A stretch of DNA of 64,000 nt from Amphiura filiformis (GCF_039555335.1 NC_092629.1:31369382-31433381); one strand, 5' to 3'; positions 1-10,703 are shown, counted from the stretch's first letter. Notes: a model not told the origin generated them from the sequence alone. Translations and numbers: made by a program.

Positions 1-360
1 CTTTTTGTACCTGTATGAGGACCACATAGTGTATTCAAGACTGTGACTGGTAACATACAATTGTTATTACTAAGTTTAGTTTTTAACACAGAAGATATCT
101 TACACTCTTCCCATAATGCATTTCTTTCATTTCAATTTTCTGTACTGATTTGCTATCCAGTACAACATGGGTCGATATGTAGAAAAGGTACCTCAATGAA
201 CAGAGCACATCCAGAACTTACAAATCACATTTATTCATAACTATCAACCCATGTTTAATTCTCAACATGAAAACAAAGGAAACCTGTACAAGTAATGATG
301 CATTATGTTGCAAAGGATTCTGGGATGGGCAAGATATCTAACTATACCTAAGTATCTCAG
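1..360. other. Probable intron or intergenic start of window
   Basis: No open frame with protein-like composition is seen here. The stretch ends in TATCTCAG at 353-360, which reads as a splice acceptor for the candidate terminal exon that follows, so it may be the last intron of a gene whose other exons lie left of the window. Confidence 0.35.
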
Positions 361-558
361 AATGTGTTCCCAAATTCAGACAACTACATTTCCATGTTTG
401 TCGCCCTCTACAGGCAAGCAGCTCCAGTTGTTACCAAGTCAGCTCGTGACCTATTCCAAAAGGTTTGTGGGGATGCACCAATACTGTGCTGGTTGAATCC
501 ATTCAGAAGAAGAAGATTACGACCACAGATATACTATCCTCAGCAACATCATGTATGA
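361..558 (+). CDS. Candidate 3'-terminal coding exon, unknown protein
   Basis: The frame starting AAT GTG TTC CCA is open for 65 codons to TGA at 556-558. It directly follows an acceptor-like TATCTCAG. Its composition is protein-like: a hydrophobic/aromatic start (DNYISMFVALYRQAA), a cysteine-tryptophan stretch (CGDAPILCWLNPF), then a basic run of four arginines and a tail ending YYPQQHHV. Two AATAAA signals follow (674-679, 815-820), as expected downstream of a last exon. I do not recognise the family. The basic run just after a hydrophobic patch could be a membrane-proximal cytosolic tail, but that is a guess. No ATG opens this frame near its start, which fits an internal or terminal exon rather than an independent small gene. 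It could still be a chance ORF. Confidence 0.4.
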   Translation, partial: NVFPNSDNYISMFVALYRQAAPVVTKSARDLFQKVCGDAPILCWLNPFRRRRLRPQIYYPQQHHV

Positions 559-673
559 ACCAAAGCCTAACAAATTTGTATATTTGTGTAACAGGCTGAA
601 AAAGAGAGTGTAAGGGGATCTTTTGTACACTTTTTAATTTTAAGGTGTATTTTGCATTTTTTAAATGCACCAA

Positions 674-820
674 AATAAAATGTGTAGGTGCTTTTCTCTG
701 GACACTTTTTCTTGGCCAAAACTTTAGTCAAGGCATTTTTATATTTACACAGCACAAGAAATAAGTCCCCCTCTCAACATTTCGTCATAACATTGTAGGG
801 TTTGGTTTTGTACCAATAAA
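674..820 (+). promoter_or_regulatory. Two AATAAA polyadenylation-signal matches
   Basis: AATAAA occurs at 674-679 and 815-820, about 116 and 257 bases after the stop of the candidate terminal exon. The first is the better placed. The second lies inside the left arm of the inverted repeat at 753-1356. In AT-rich DNA such hexamers are common, so this supports the exon only weakly. Confidence 0.3.
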
Positions 821-1356
821 ACTAACTTATAATTATATGACTGTTTACTAAGTGTTATGTGAAAATTAAAAATGTCCATGACTTCAAGGCTGAATGAGCC
901 CAAATTGAAGACAAAAACTGCCCTTTTAAAAAGTCACAAAGTAGGCCTATGCTTGTCACAAAAGTTAATTCATGGCTTGTTACTTATGGAAAACCCATGT
1001 GGCTGAGTGCAGTATAAAATCCTCACCAATTGAACATTTACTCTTAATGTGTATCGATTCTTGATCATTCCACCATGCAAATCCCCTTCTTTGGTGCAGA
1101 GTTCAGCACATTGAGATGGCCAGTCCCATTCCTTGTCCCAATACACCTTGCAGTTAACAAGCATATAGGCCTAGGCCTACTTTGTGACTTTCGGAAAGGG
1201 CAGTTTTGTCTTTAATTTCCATTCAGCCATGAAGTCATGGACATCGTTCATTTTCACACAACACTTGGTAAACAGTCATATAATTATAGCTTTATTGGTA
1301 CAAAGTTTTATTTTAAGATATTATGACAAAATTTGGAGAGGGACTTATTTCTTGTG
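753..1356. repeat. Long inverted repeat, about 200-bp arms and 200-bp spacer
   Basis: The left arm (753-956) and right arm (1157-1356) are reverse complements with scattered mismatches. The arm starts CACAAGAAATAAGTCCCC on the left and ends GGACTTATTTCTTGTG on the right. The inner edges carry AGGCCTA next to CTTTGTGAC. The unique centre (957-1156) has no recognisable coding content. This is most likely a foldback or long-TIR non-autonomous DNA element. The arms differ in AGGCCT number: one copy on the left, two on the right. Confidence 0.75.
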
Positions 1357-2028
1357 GCGTGTTTATATGCATGTCTTTTATATTTTGTATGTTTGGGCTC
1401 CCTTATCAAAAGATCCTGTTTCCTCTGAATGGCGTGGTCTGAGATGACCTGAAATTTTGGAATGGGTGAAATCTTGCCTCTAACAAAGGTTATACGTTTA
1501 AGAGTAATATGCCCAGTAATACGAGACATTTTGTTAACATTTGTTAAATGGGCATTTCAAGATCATTTTTGGCCTGCAACTTTGTGATTTTACGTTCCAG
1601 TTACGGTGACACCTCGTGACGTCACGCTGGACAAATTTCATTCCTTATACCTCCTCGAAAGTGACAGAGGTGTCACCAAAGTTGGAGCAGAATTTGCAGA
1701 AAATTTTTCAGTGTGATATATATAATTTTTTGATTTAAATGTCCAACATTTAAATGGGGTTTTCAAAAAGAACAGGCATTTAGTTTTAAAGAAACAGAAA
1801 ATCAATTTACGTCTCTAATTGATAACTCCTTAACAGTCATGTAATTTTCAACAATTATGTGGATTTGAAATGGTTATAATTCAATTATTTATTGTATAAA
1901 GAGTTTTATACATGTACTATTAAGCTCAAACGGTATGTTTTGTACTTATTAAACTGTTTAGAATGCAGTTATTTATTTTTTAAAAGGAAAGAAGAAAAGA
2001 AAAAAAATGGGTCAACATTTTTGTTTAG
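1357..2028. other. Intergenic, nothing recognised
   Basis: AT-rich sequence without a credible gene. A CRE-like TGACGTCA lies at 1618-1625 within a CpG-containing patch (ACGGTGACACCTCGTGACGT), but no transcription unit can be tied to it. Confidence 0.5.
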
Positions 2029-2076
2029 TACAGGGTGTATCAAAATGATTAGGTACCCATCAGTTTCCAGTGAGTA

Positions 2077-2766
2077 CCCAGCAAACACAAAAACGTTTTT
2101 AAAACGTTTTAAATAAGTTATATTTTGGGTTTTTGTTTAGGTAAAAACGTTTTAATAACATTAAAATGTCGGGTTATATAAAGGTCATGAAATCGTTTTA
2201 AAACGTTTTGTATGAAAACACACTACAACAATATTTTTAAAATGTTTTTGAAATGTCATTGTAAACTATTTTACAAACATTTTGACCAAATATTTTGTCA
2301 ACACTTAAATAACATTATGTTAAAATATTTGCACCAGGCAAACACAGAAATGTTCTTAAAATGTTTTTACAAAACGTTTTAATAACATTTAAATGTCGGA
2401 TTATATAAAGGTCATGAAAACATTTTAAAAACGTTATTGTAAATATTTTGGGCAAACATTTTTTGCAAAATATTTTTTCAACCACAAAATAACATTCTGT
2501 TTAGAATGATTTGTACCAAGTTTTCAAAAATGTTTTTGGAATGTTATTAAAACGTTTTTATACCATTTATATAACCCGACATTTAAATGTTTTCTGTAAA
2601 ACATTTGTGTTTGCTGTGCAGTAAATTACGAACAAATGTGTTTTAATGTTATAAAAACGTTTTATACCATTAATGTACCCTATATATAACCCGACATTTA
2701 AACGTTTTCTGACAACCTTTTATAACCTTTTGCGAATGATGTCGAAAACGTTTTGTGTTTGCTGGG
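2077..2766. mobile_element. AAACGTTT-family MITE nested in outer element
   Basis: The ends are inverted copies: CCCAGCAAACACAAAAACG on the left and CGTTTTGTGTTTGCTGGG on the right. TA is present immediately outside both ends. The interior is full of AAACGTTTT and ATGTCGGGTTATATAAAGG motifs. The same family recurs complete at 30797-31188 and as fragments inside the minisatellite at 23.4-30.8 kb. Confidence 0.75.
2335..2622. mobile_element. Inner copy of the same MITE family
   Basis: A second pair of family ends lies inside the larger copy: CAGGCAAACACAGAAATG near 2335 and CATTTGTGTTTGCTGTG near 2602-2619. This suggests self-insertion of the family, or an internal duplication, giving a third nesting level. 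Confidence 0.5.
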
Positions 2767-2945
2767 TATGGACAGGAATACCACAGCAAAATGCAATATA
2801 GGTTCTACCTTATTTATAGATGAATGTTATGAAAAGTTATAAAATCATGGGCATTTTAAGAGGATCCAATGTTGCATATTGAAGAACAGGCTTGTCAATA
2901 AACACCAGAAACTGATGGGTACTAAACATTTTGATACAGCCTGTA

Positions 2946-4673
2946 TTTGTCTCTTTGCTGATAACATTTTTATCGCAAGTTAAACAAAAATTATGCATAA
3001 TTTATTACATAATTAACAATTCAATTTTATTCATACTGTATCCTCTAATAAATTCCACCAGAGCATGAGATTTTTGAAAAAGGGGCGTTTATTATTTTTT
3101 ACAATGATAATTCCCGCAATGACAAACTATGGACTTAATAGTGGAAATTTAATTCATTTGAATGAACACAGCTACCAACAGTGTGATGATCATCTGCGTA
3201 CACTGTTTGATGAACTTATTGTGTGTGGGTGGGGGGTGTGCGTGATGCAGATGTGAATCCAATGATGTCAACTCACTTGTGATTGGGTTAGTATTTTCAT
3301 TCCAAGGTCATGCATTGGAGTTCTGCTTTTGAAAAATGCACAGATGCAATTGCGGTTGGATCGCGGAGCTGTTGGCAGCTGTGTTCATTCAAACAAAATT
3401 TCTACTATAGGATCAATGACTTCCGGTTCACTTCTAGGTTTAGGATGTAATTTTCCCAAATACCAACACCATTACCGATAGTGTGTAGACAGTGGTAAGC
3501 TTATTTACCCCGGTTACTTACACAAGATAGCAGGGAATTGTTTGTTTTGAGGGGAGATATTTAATTCAATTTTTCAAACAAAAAACTAGAGCTTATACTT
3601 AGGATTGGCATTTATTAGAGAGTATAGAGTATTTATAATTAAAACTTTTATGCACTGAGTTCTTTTAAGCAGAAAGTTTGTGTGATTAATCAAAGTGTTT
3701 CTTTGTCAGATTGCAAGACTATCTATCATAGGTGCTTTAATTGTTGTTTGCACTTAATGATAGTCTGTCATGTGTTTGCAACGATTTTGAAAGAAGTTTT
3801 TTATTACAAGGTGGTTTGAATTTAAAACAGTACTAAAACAAGTCCCATGGATTTGAAGGGGAAACATTGAGTGTCAGAGTTTAGGCATGAGGGTGTGTGT
3901 GGGTGTGGCATTCGTGAGATGAGTATCCATGAATATTTTCATAATCAACCAAACAAAAATGGCACCGTCCTTCTCTGCTTTCCGAGAATCAGAAAAGAAT
4001 AGTTTGCACTATCGGCGAAGTATAATGACCAAGATAGGAGATGATAAAGGTCAATGACCATTTGAATGCATTGATCTATGGGGCTTTCACCCCTTTCATT
4101 ACATAACATACTAACCATACATCACAGCTTGTGCAAACTATTCTTTTTATGAATCTTTGAAGGGGGAACAATTTGATGTAATTTTTATGAAAATCAGCAT
4201 TTTAAAAATGTGATGTGATTTGTGAAAATCCTTTACATGGTTTCATCAGTGGACATGGACATTTGGACTTCATTTCAGAAATGTTTATATTTTGTATGTG
4301 TGACTAAGTTTAAGGATTGAAAAAAAGAAATAATTAGTTTTAGCCTTTATTATCTTTAGAAAACAAAATACGATAATGCGACATGTGAAGGGTTTTCACA
4401 GATCATATCACAAATATTGAAAGTAATTAATTTTAATTAAGTAATTAATTTTAATTAAGTAATTAAAATGTTTAAAAATAGTTTTAAAAGTTACGGGGTG
4501 TCAGGGTAGGTGAAGGGTTGTCAGGATAAGTTAAGGAGTGGTTTTGCCGAGTATCGGCGTAGATTGGGAGTGTTGAAGTGGGATAATGGGTGTCGCCATG
4601 GGTTTTATGGGTATTAAGGTGTGAGATTGGATTGTCACAGGCATAGATATTTGTTATACTGTTGTGCCATCTA
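2946..4673. other. Intergenic with small inverted repeats
   Basis: No gene recognised. An inverted pair of about 45 bp (about 3136-3182 against 3367-3410, sharing TTGAATGAACACAGCT) and a shorter pair sharing AAAAGAATAGTTTGCAC (about 3995 and 4130) look like remnants of MITEs. A 19-20-bp near-repeat of AATTAATTTTAATTAAGT lies at 4424-4465. Confidence 0.45.
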
Positions 4674-5247
4674 CTCCTCATTCCAGTGTTAATTTTTTGG
4701 GATTAAAAAAGTATTACCAAGTTCTGCCAAACGAAACACAGCTAAATCCTAATCATTTATTTAGTACTAAGAAGAGGTAAAAGAAAAAGTTCAGCATTTT
4801 ACTAATTTCTTGAAAATAAAAACCAAAAAACATGCATTTTTGGCACATGAGTTCTGACAATCAACTCACAAAAAAGACTTGGAACAAGTCTAAGTATTCA
4901 AAATCTTGTGTTTATGCCAAAATTTTGCTCTAGTTATCATTTTTGTATTACCTTCAGTGATTGGTTAAAAGAATGAAACATGTCTTTTCCAACAATAATA
5001 TTGCATTAATTGAAATTAGACTTTGTACAGGTCTTTAGACTGGATTGTCACAGCGTATGAAAAACACCCTAAAAATGCATGTTTTTGGCCCTTAATTCAT
5101 AAATTTGGCCGATTAGGGGACTTTAACTGTTATTGCCAGTTATATAGATGTAAATGAATAATCATGATTGAGCTGTGTTTCATTTGGCAGAAGTTGGCAA
5201 TATTTTATAATCTCAAAAATTGTGCTGTATTTTACTGGAATGGGGAG
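4674..5247. repeat. Inverted-repeat element, arms about 175 bp
   Basis: The left arm (4674 to about 4850) and right arm (about 5070-5247) are reverse complements. Shared landmarks are CTCCTCATTCCAG against TGGAATGGGGAG, GTTCTGCCAAACGAAACACA against the matching right-arm block, and an inner ACATGCATTTTTGG. A half copy of the same family lies at 22456-22560. This fits a long-TIR non-autonomous transposon. Confidence 0.7.
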
Positions 5248-6159
5248 TATTCTTATTTTATTTGTTGATATATATAATAATTTGTTTAACAAGTATAAAG
5301 TTACATTTGATGTTTGTTAAATTTTTATCATGGTGGTACTATTTTATAATACAGATATTATTATTATTGTGAATGCTGACGCTATATAATTTTACATGTT
5401 GTTATTATTTAACCATTATTATTATGAATGATGTCTTACTTAAAATTTGATTCAAAGATTATTCAAACATTATAGTCAGAGAAATATACAAAACAGTAAT
5501 GTAATGATTCATTAAAATATTATTGAAATGTATTTTGATACAGTTATTATAATATGTTTGTGTGTATCAGTCATTGCTAGACAGTATCGTGCAGCAAGAT
5601 TTATCAGGGCACCAAAGATATCTGGGGCTGGCAATAATTATGTGCAGTGTACCCCCAGCCAAGTGCAGTGAGCTGGATACTTGAACGTTTTCCTAAAATG
5701 CTTGTACATTAAGGTGTAATATCGAAACAGTGCCCAAACTATCTGTGCCAAAAGTTACTTCCCCCTCCCTTAATTTGACTTGCCAAAAATACCCCCTCCA
5801 TTTGGTGTGACCAAAAATCTTTGCCCTTACCCTATAATTTACCACACATGGGTGCACATAAATTATTGTACCACCCCTAGACATGCTAGAATAGGATAAT
5901 GCAGACACTACCAGGTTTTGTTGACACGCATGGAATGGAGAAATGGATTTTCACTGAGTGTGAACACTGAACACCACACATCACATTTGTGGTAAATTTA
6001 TGCAGACAGTTTTTGAGGACGGATGGATTGGTCCACTACGGGTGAAAAAATGCTGCAATTTAGGTTAAATCATTTTTGCTGGATGTTTACATTATATTAC
6101 CTCGTTATAACCATTCTATGATATAACATATATTGTATATATTATAATTGATTTGAGGT
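5248..6159. other. Intergenic, nothing recognised
   Basis: AT-rich DNA with no protein-like ORF, no RNA gene and no clear repeat pair. Confidence 0.5.
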
Positions 6160-6500
6160 TTACAACTTCAACATATCTAAATTTAATAAAAATTCCCTTT
6201 AAAAGGGAAGGCCAGCCTCAATGCAGAAGAGGTCTTGTAAATAGTTTGGGTCACCGTGAAAGGCATTTTTAGGATCACGCTTACATCCATGTTACATGAC
6301 AGTCCACCAAACCATCAATGGTGAGAACATGCACACTGAAACAGCAAAAACATTAACTCCTATAACTCCTGTCAACTCTTTAATTCATTACTCCAAATTG
6401 TTCTGTATTTTTGTCTTTACTGCTTTTTACCCATGCTTATTATTAAAATCAAGAAATACACTGCAGTTGTTAGTTAATTCGCTATGTAAACTCAACTTAC
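6160..6500. repeat. Dispersed repeat, copy 1 (second copy near 38.6-39.0 kb)
   Basis: Shared blocks with 38600-39030 are AATAAAAATTCC followed by a short TTTAAA-centred hairpin, and further on CTGTCAACTCT, AACTC and the TTTTTGTCTTTACTG-like stretch leading to a CACTACAGTTTG-type end. The copies are diverged but collinear, so this is an old interspersed element of unknown class. Confidence 0.5.
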
Positions 6501-6552
6501 ATGCACATTTTATTTTAAAATGATTTTATATTATTTTGCAATGTATAGTTTA

Positions 6553-6749
6553 TTATTCGCTACTTGCACGGTTCCGCCATTATGCACTATGTAAGGGAGA
6601 GCCTCGAACTGGCAGCATACATGAAAGGAAGAATTATGTAACCTTACACAGAACGTTATGACTAGTTCAATTCCCATTCATGTATGCTGCCAGTTCGAGG
6701 CTCTCCCGCACATAGTGCATAATGGCGGAACCGTGCAAGTAGCGAATAA
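6553..6749. repeat. Near-perfect 73-bp inverted repeat hairpin (MITE-like)
   Basis: The arms 6553-6625 and 6677-6749 are reverse complements with only two mismatches that I can find (GTAAGGG against CCCGCAC). A 51-bp loop separates them. The outermost bases read TTATTCGCTACTTGCACGG. High arm identity means a recent insertion or strong constraint. This is either a young MITE or a hairpin RNA source; nothing distinguishes these here. Confidence 0.85.
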
Positions 6750-7299
6750 AGTAGATAGTGGCAAGCACATGATAAAGGACTGATCATTCACTACAATCTT
6801 CACTTTTAAACTGTATTTCTTGAATGTGTTGATTGTTAGTCCGAAACTCCTGCAAAGCTATGGACATGGCATCTTACCTACTCCATTCTGTAATAGTCTG
6901 CATTGTGTGTTTTCTCAGTCTTCAATCATTTTGTTGAATGTAATTTTATGAATCAAATAAAAAAGATAGAAAGTGGCCTCATTTTACAGTATTTATAATT
7001 TATAAAGTAAGACAATAATTTATTTATTTTCTATAAGTGCATGTCAAAATATGGGATATATTGTTCAATATTATAGCTAGCCCTAAAAACTCTATTTTCC
7101 ATCGGATTTTTCCCGTTGAAAAGACAAAACTGATGTTAAAGATAGCAATAATATCATCAATAACATTTTGAGTCATTTTTATCCATAAAACGATACAGGA
7201 TAGGATAGATAATTACACAAATCCCATCTAAGAATTAGATACCAGCCCTATGGGCTGGCGAAAAGGCAAATACCCACCCGCAATCCACCAGGTTACACC

Positions 7300-8830
7300 C
7301 CTGGTATGGGCTATGGTGCACACTAAAACATTGCTATACGTATTGGGATCTAATTACTAGGATTTGACCAGGGAACAATGTAATGTGCTACTGTATCCAC
7401 TTACGAATGCTAGTACCATCAAACGGGAACTCTTGAATGCAGGGGAAATGCAAAGAATTGTATATCAACCTGAATTGTTGTTGGTCAGGAAGGAAAATAT
7501 ACTTTACGGGAAGTAATTAAACAATTGAAACAATCTATTCTAAAATAAAGTAACATACCTTCCTCATAGTACTGACCACTAAGTGTGCAATGATCAGCGT
7601 TTAATCCAGGAGCTCTCGGCCTAAACAGGGACATAAGGCCATTTCTCGATCTTTTTAATTCTGAGACAATTAGTTATATTCGTCTCAGATTTCTCTTGGG
7701 ATGGTTTTGGGGGAAACATTTTATTGGAAATTTAAGTGGACTTTCAGTGCGAAAGGGACAATGTCTGTCTTGTAACCTCTTTTCCAGCGTATAACCCCAG
7801 TATGGGCCTAAAGAATACCAAAGGGGAATTAAGGGGAATCATATACCAGGATTTGATCAAGGAAATAATGTGCTACTGCGTCCAATACATGGTAGTACCA
7901 TCGAACGGGAACTCGTGATTAATACAGGGGAATATGAAGAATTGTATATCAACCTTAATTGCTGTTGGTCAGGAAGACAGAGATACTCTGGGGAAGTAAT
8001 TAAACAATTGAAACTGTGCATTCTAATATAAAATAACGTTCCTTCCTCATTCTACTGACCACTCACTGTTCAATGATCAGCTTTAACACCAGGGGGACCC
8101 AGGGACCTCTCTTTCTGTCTATAATGGGAGTCCACACTCCATTTCTATAACCTCTTGGGCCTCTTTGGGAGGGCAACACTTTTTTTGGGAAATTTTAGTA
8201 AGTGCACTTGAATACAACCCTAGTATGACCACTCCACTGGTTGCCAGAGTCAAGATTCATCAACTCAAATTTATCGGCCATATACTGCGTCTTGAAGATG
8301 GCGAGCCTGTGAAAGAATATGCGCTTTATATTCCATCACATGGGAAGAGGAAACCTTAACCGGGACGGTCGCGCACACTGTATATGCTCCGCAGCCGACT
8401 GATGATGATGATGATGATGGCCAAAGGAACACCAAAGGGATTATTGTGCCCGGTAATTGTGATCAAATATCAGGATTTGGTGAAGGGAAATATGAAATAC
8501 TGTGCTACTGTGTCTGCCTACATGATCACCACCATCAAATGGGAATTCTTGAATGCAGGAGAAATGTGAAGGATTGTATATCAACCTTAATTGTTGTTGG
8601 TCAGGAAGAAAAAGATACTTAAATTACGGGAAGTAATTAACAATTGAAACAATCCATTTTAAAATAAAGTAACGTACCTTCCTCATACTATTGACCACTC
8701 AATGTGCAATGATCAGCATTTAATCCATGAGCACTCTGGGTACGCGTGTAGGGACATCTCTAGGGAGGGTACTGATTTTTGAAGAAATTTTAAATTTTAG
8801 TAGGCCTACATGCCTTTCGGCGCAAAAGTG
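7300..8830. repeat. Three-copy tandem block, period about 420-490 bp
   Basis: Collinear landmarks recur three times: CCAGTATGGG-like (7310, 7798, 8220), AGGATTTGACCAGGG-like (7362, 7849, 8472), ATTGTATATCAACCT, TTGTTGGTCAGGAAG, AAGTAATTAAACAATTGAAA and ACCTTCCTCAT followed by CTGACCACT. The third copy is lengthened by the LINE tail at 8229-8419. Short open frames here are not conserved between copies, so I treat the block as non-coding. Confidence 0.75.
8229..8419 (+). mobile_element. 5'-truncated LINE 3' end with (TGA)n tail
   Basis: The translation contains RVKIHQLKFIGHILRLEDG, then ALYIPSHGKRKP. This is the C-terminal segment seen in non-LTR retrotransposon ORF2 proteins after the RT domain (LKFLGHI and GKRKPGR-type motifs). 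After a stop and a likely internal deletion, the sequence CSAAD ends in TGA, and that stop codon begins a run of TGA triplets (8399-8419). The insertion splits the third unit of the tandem block between its CCTAGTATGA and CCAAAGGAACACC landmarks, so it is younger than the duplication. It is non-functional. Confidence 0.7.
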
Positions 8831-8832
8831 GA

Positions 8833-9112
8833 TATACAGGGTGTCTGTCAAAAAAAAATAATAATTTGAATGTTGACGAGTGATCACTTGCACATTAGAG
8901 CTGACTTTGAAACTGCACATTAAAAAAAGGTGTGAAACTGAGCGCATTTTTACAGATTTTTTATTTGATTTCAAAAATCATTTTTTGTTACCCAACGACG
9001 TTTATGCCTGTCTGGGACATTTAACATTCTGTGCCATGGGAAATGTGCCTTGTTTCATCATGCTGCATGGGAAACAACACTTCCTATTTTGAGGATATTA
9101 TAGGGTGTCGGA
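8833..9112. repeat. Possible mariner-like end with TACAGGGTGTCTGTCAAAA
   Basis: TACAGGGTGTCTGTCAAAAA at 8833 resembles the outer ends of mariner-like elements such as the one at 2031. A weak partner, TATAGGGTGTCGGATGG, lies at about 9100 but in the same orientation, so no inverted-repeat pair closes the element. Confidence 0.25.
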
Positions 9113-9567
9113 TGGGAGGAGCGATATTTAACTGAACCGCCTACTTCATGACTAATTCATTAAGTTTCAGCTTGTTTTATAACGTGACTTTATTAGTTTG
9201 AGGAAGTTTGAATCGTCGGCTGCAATCATAAACTTGTTACAGACATCAAAAATTGTATTTAAAAAGATTTAGAGAATTATTTTGATGATAAAAGGTATTT
9301 AATCCTCTGTATGTCTTACCCGCGGGTCATCCGTCTTACATCATGTGCACGAAATCTGTTTATTTTCGGCTTCGTGCCTTTTTTGAGAGTACCTGCTACT
9401 GAATTTGAGAATGTAAACACGGTCTATGGTATGCATTTATAGGTTTTACATGAAGATACGTAAGACATGGAAAAACAATAGCATGATCGATGGGAATTAG
9501 ATATTATAAACATAATTTTTCATCAGGTTCGCCGTCGCAAATAATAAAGAAGACAAATGGAAAAAGT

Positions 9568-9641
9568 GATCCCGCATGGGAATCGAATCCAAGACCTCAT
9601 GCTTCCGAGACCTATGCCCGTCACCACTTGACCACGGGAGC
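9568..9641 (-). mobile_element. tRNA-like SINE head, minus strand
   Basis: Read on the minus strand it begins GCTCCCGTGGTCAAGTGG (A-box-like) and contains GGATTCGATTCCC (B-box-like) before CGGGATC. The acceptor ends can pair at six of seven positions, but the T stem is weakened by mismatches. It is therefore a tRNA-derived SINE head rather than a working tRNA gene. Confidence 0.55.
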
Positions 9642-9656
9642 TTCATAATCACGAAA

Positions 9657-9724
9657 TTCCCCGTGGCCAGTTGGTTAAGGCACTCTTAAACCTGTGGTCC
9701 TGAGTTCGATTCCCAGGCGGGATC
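9657..9724 (+). mobile_element. tRNA-like SINE head, plus strand
   Basis: Contains TGGCCAGTTGGTTAAGG (A box) and GAGTTCGATTCCC (B box, about 9702-9714), with a T-arm that pairs at four of five positions. The acceptor pairs at only about four of seven positions, and the anticodon arm is poor. The head resembles a pol III-promoted SINE. Confidence 0.55.
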
Positions 9725-9785
9725 CAATTTTTCCATTTGTCTCCTTAAGGCCTATTATTTGCGACGCGTCGAACCTGGTGAAAAA

Positions 9786-10310
9786 CCTATAGTGACGTCG
9801 AACCTGGTGAAAAGGTTCGTTTATTAGGCCTATAGACCTAAGATACGACGTGATTGCACTCGGCCTGCTCGTCTAAAAACAAAGTATAGGCCTAGGCCTA
9901 AATAAATTATGTGCATTTTATTTCAATTGCAAAAACAAAATGCTTGAAAGCTAATTCAGAGTCAAACTGAAGTTTCCAGTTTAGAATTGGTAGTTACGTC
10001 TTTTTTGCACGCACAATCGATGTTTGTTTGGGTTCTCTAATGCAGCAGGGCTGTTTTGATGTTGTCATGATTCGAGACGGACTCAAGCTTGACATCACGT
10101 TAGCACGCACATGGAAGGCATCAACTGGGAGTTTCAAAGAATTATTATGAAACGTGATCAGCACAAGAGCCCCCTTGTATTCAGTGCCTCACATGACTAG
10201 GCGTGGGCAATATTGAAACTATATCATTTATAACGGAACTGAAAGTATTGGTCAAAAAAATCAACTAATTTGCTTGAATTAATTGTTTCTTTATTGTTTT
10301 TTCTTCATAA
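9786..10310. other. Intergenic, nothing recognised
   Basis: Contains AGGCCTA motifs (about 9821, 9888-9897) but no gene, RNA or repeat pair that I can support. Confidence 0.45.
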
Positions 10311-10703
10311 GGCCGTATAAAATTAATGTTTTGGTTCTCGTCCAGAGGATTTTCATGAATTGATGAGGGAGGAAGTGTTTTTTTTTTTTTTTTTTTTTTT
10401 TTCCAATGTAAAATTAGCATTGTCAGTAGTTTTCGGTCTTCTCCAACAGTGCTCGAGGAAACGATGAGGCCCTTTTTTTTTCTTCCAAATGTGAGATTCT
10501 GAGGGATAAACCCCCTAGAGTACCACAAAAAGACTTGGAAGTGAAGCTTGTTCTCTAATAAACTTATTTATATGTATGAAGATTTCATAAATCATTCCAA
10601 AGTCTAAAAAAATTGAAAAATCTAAAAAATCAAAAAAATCTGACAAATCCCAGAAATTGAGGAGGGAGGGGACGAGAACCAAAATATTAATTTTACACGG
10701 CCT
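10311..10703. repeat. Inverted pair (33 bp) around a dispersed repeat
   Basis: GGCCGTATAAAATTAATG at 10311, continuing to GGTTCTCGTCC, is matched inverted at about 10671-10703 with two mismatches over 33 bp. Within it, 10425-10565 is a diverged copy of 53085-53235, sharing CTCGAGGAAA-like, CTGAGGGATA, CCCTAGAGT and CACAAAAAGACTTG. A pure T run lies at 10378-10402. Confidence 0.5.

Larger units (their letters stand above)
2031..2943. mobile_element. Outer mariner-like TIR element, TA-flanked
   Basis: The left end CAGGGTGTATCAAAATGATT (2031-2050), continuing to the CCCATCAGTTTCC motif, is matched in reverse complement by the right end at about 2906-2943 (CAGAAACTGATGGGTACTAA then ATTTTGATACAGCCTG). 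TA dinucleotides flank both ends (2029-2030 and 2944-2945). The TIR of about 40 bp and TA target fit a non-autonomous Tc1/mariner-type element. Nearly all of its interior is a second, different element (2077-2766), so this is a nested insertion. Confidence 0.7.
9519..9785. mobile_element. Head-to-head pair of tRNA-derived SINE-like copies
   Basis: Two tRNA-like heads diverge from a short spacer: 9568-9641 on the minus strand and 9657-9724 on the plus strand. Both end in CGGGATC and continue into matching tails (about 9519-9567 and 9725-9785). The tails share AGACAAATGGAAAA, GCAAATAATA and a CAGGTTCG block as an inverted repeat. The result is tail-head-head-tail. Such an arrangement can arise by insertion of one SINE beside another or by foldback duplication. 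Confidence 0.65.

Noticed and set aside
9568-9724. Functional tRNA genes
   Set aside because: Stems have mismatches, anticodon arms are poor, and both copies extend into matching non-tRNA tails, so they are SINE heads.
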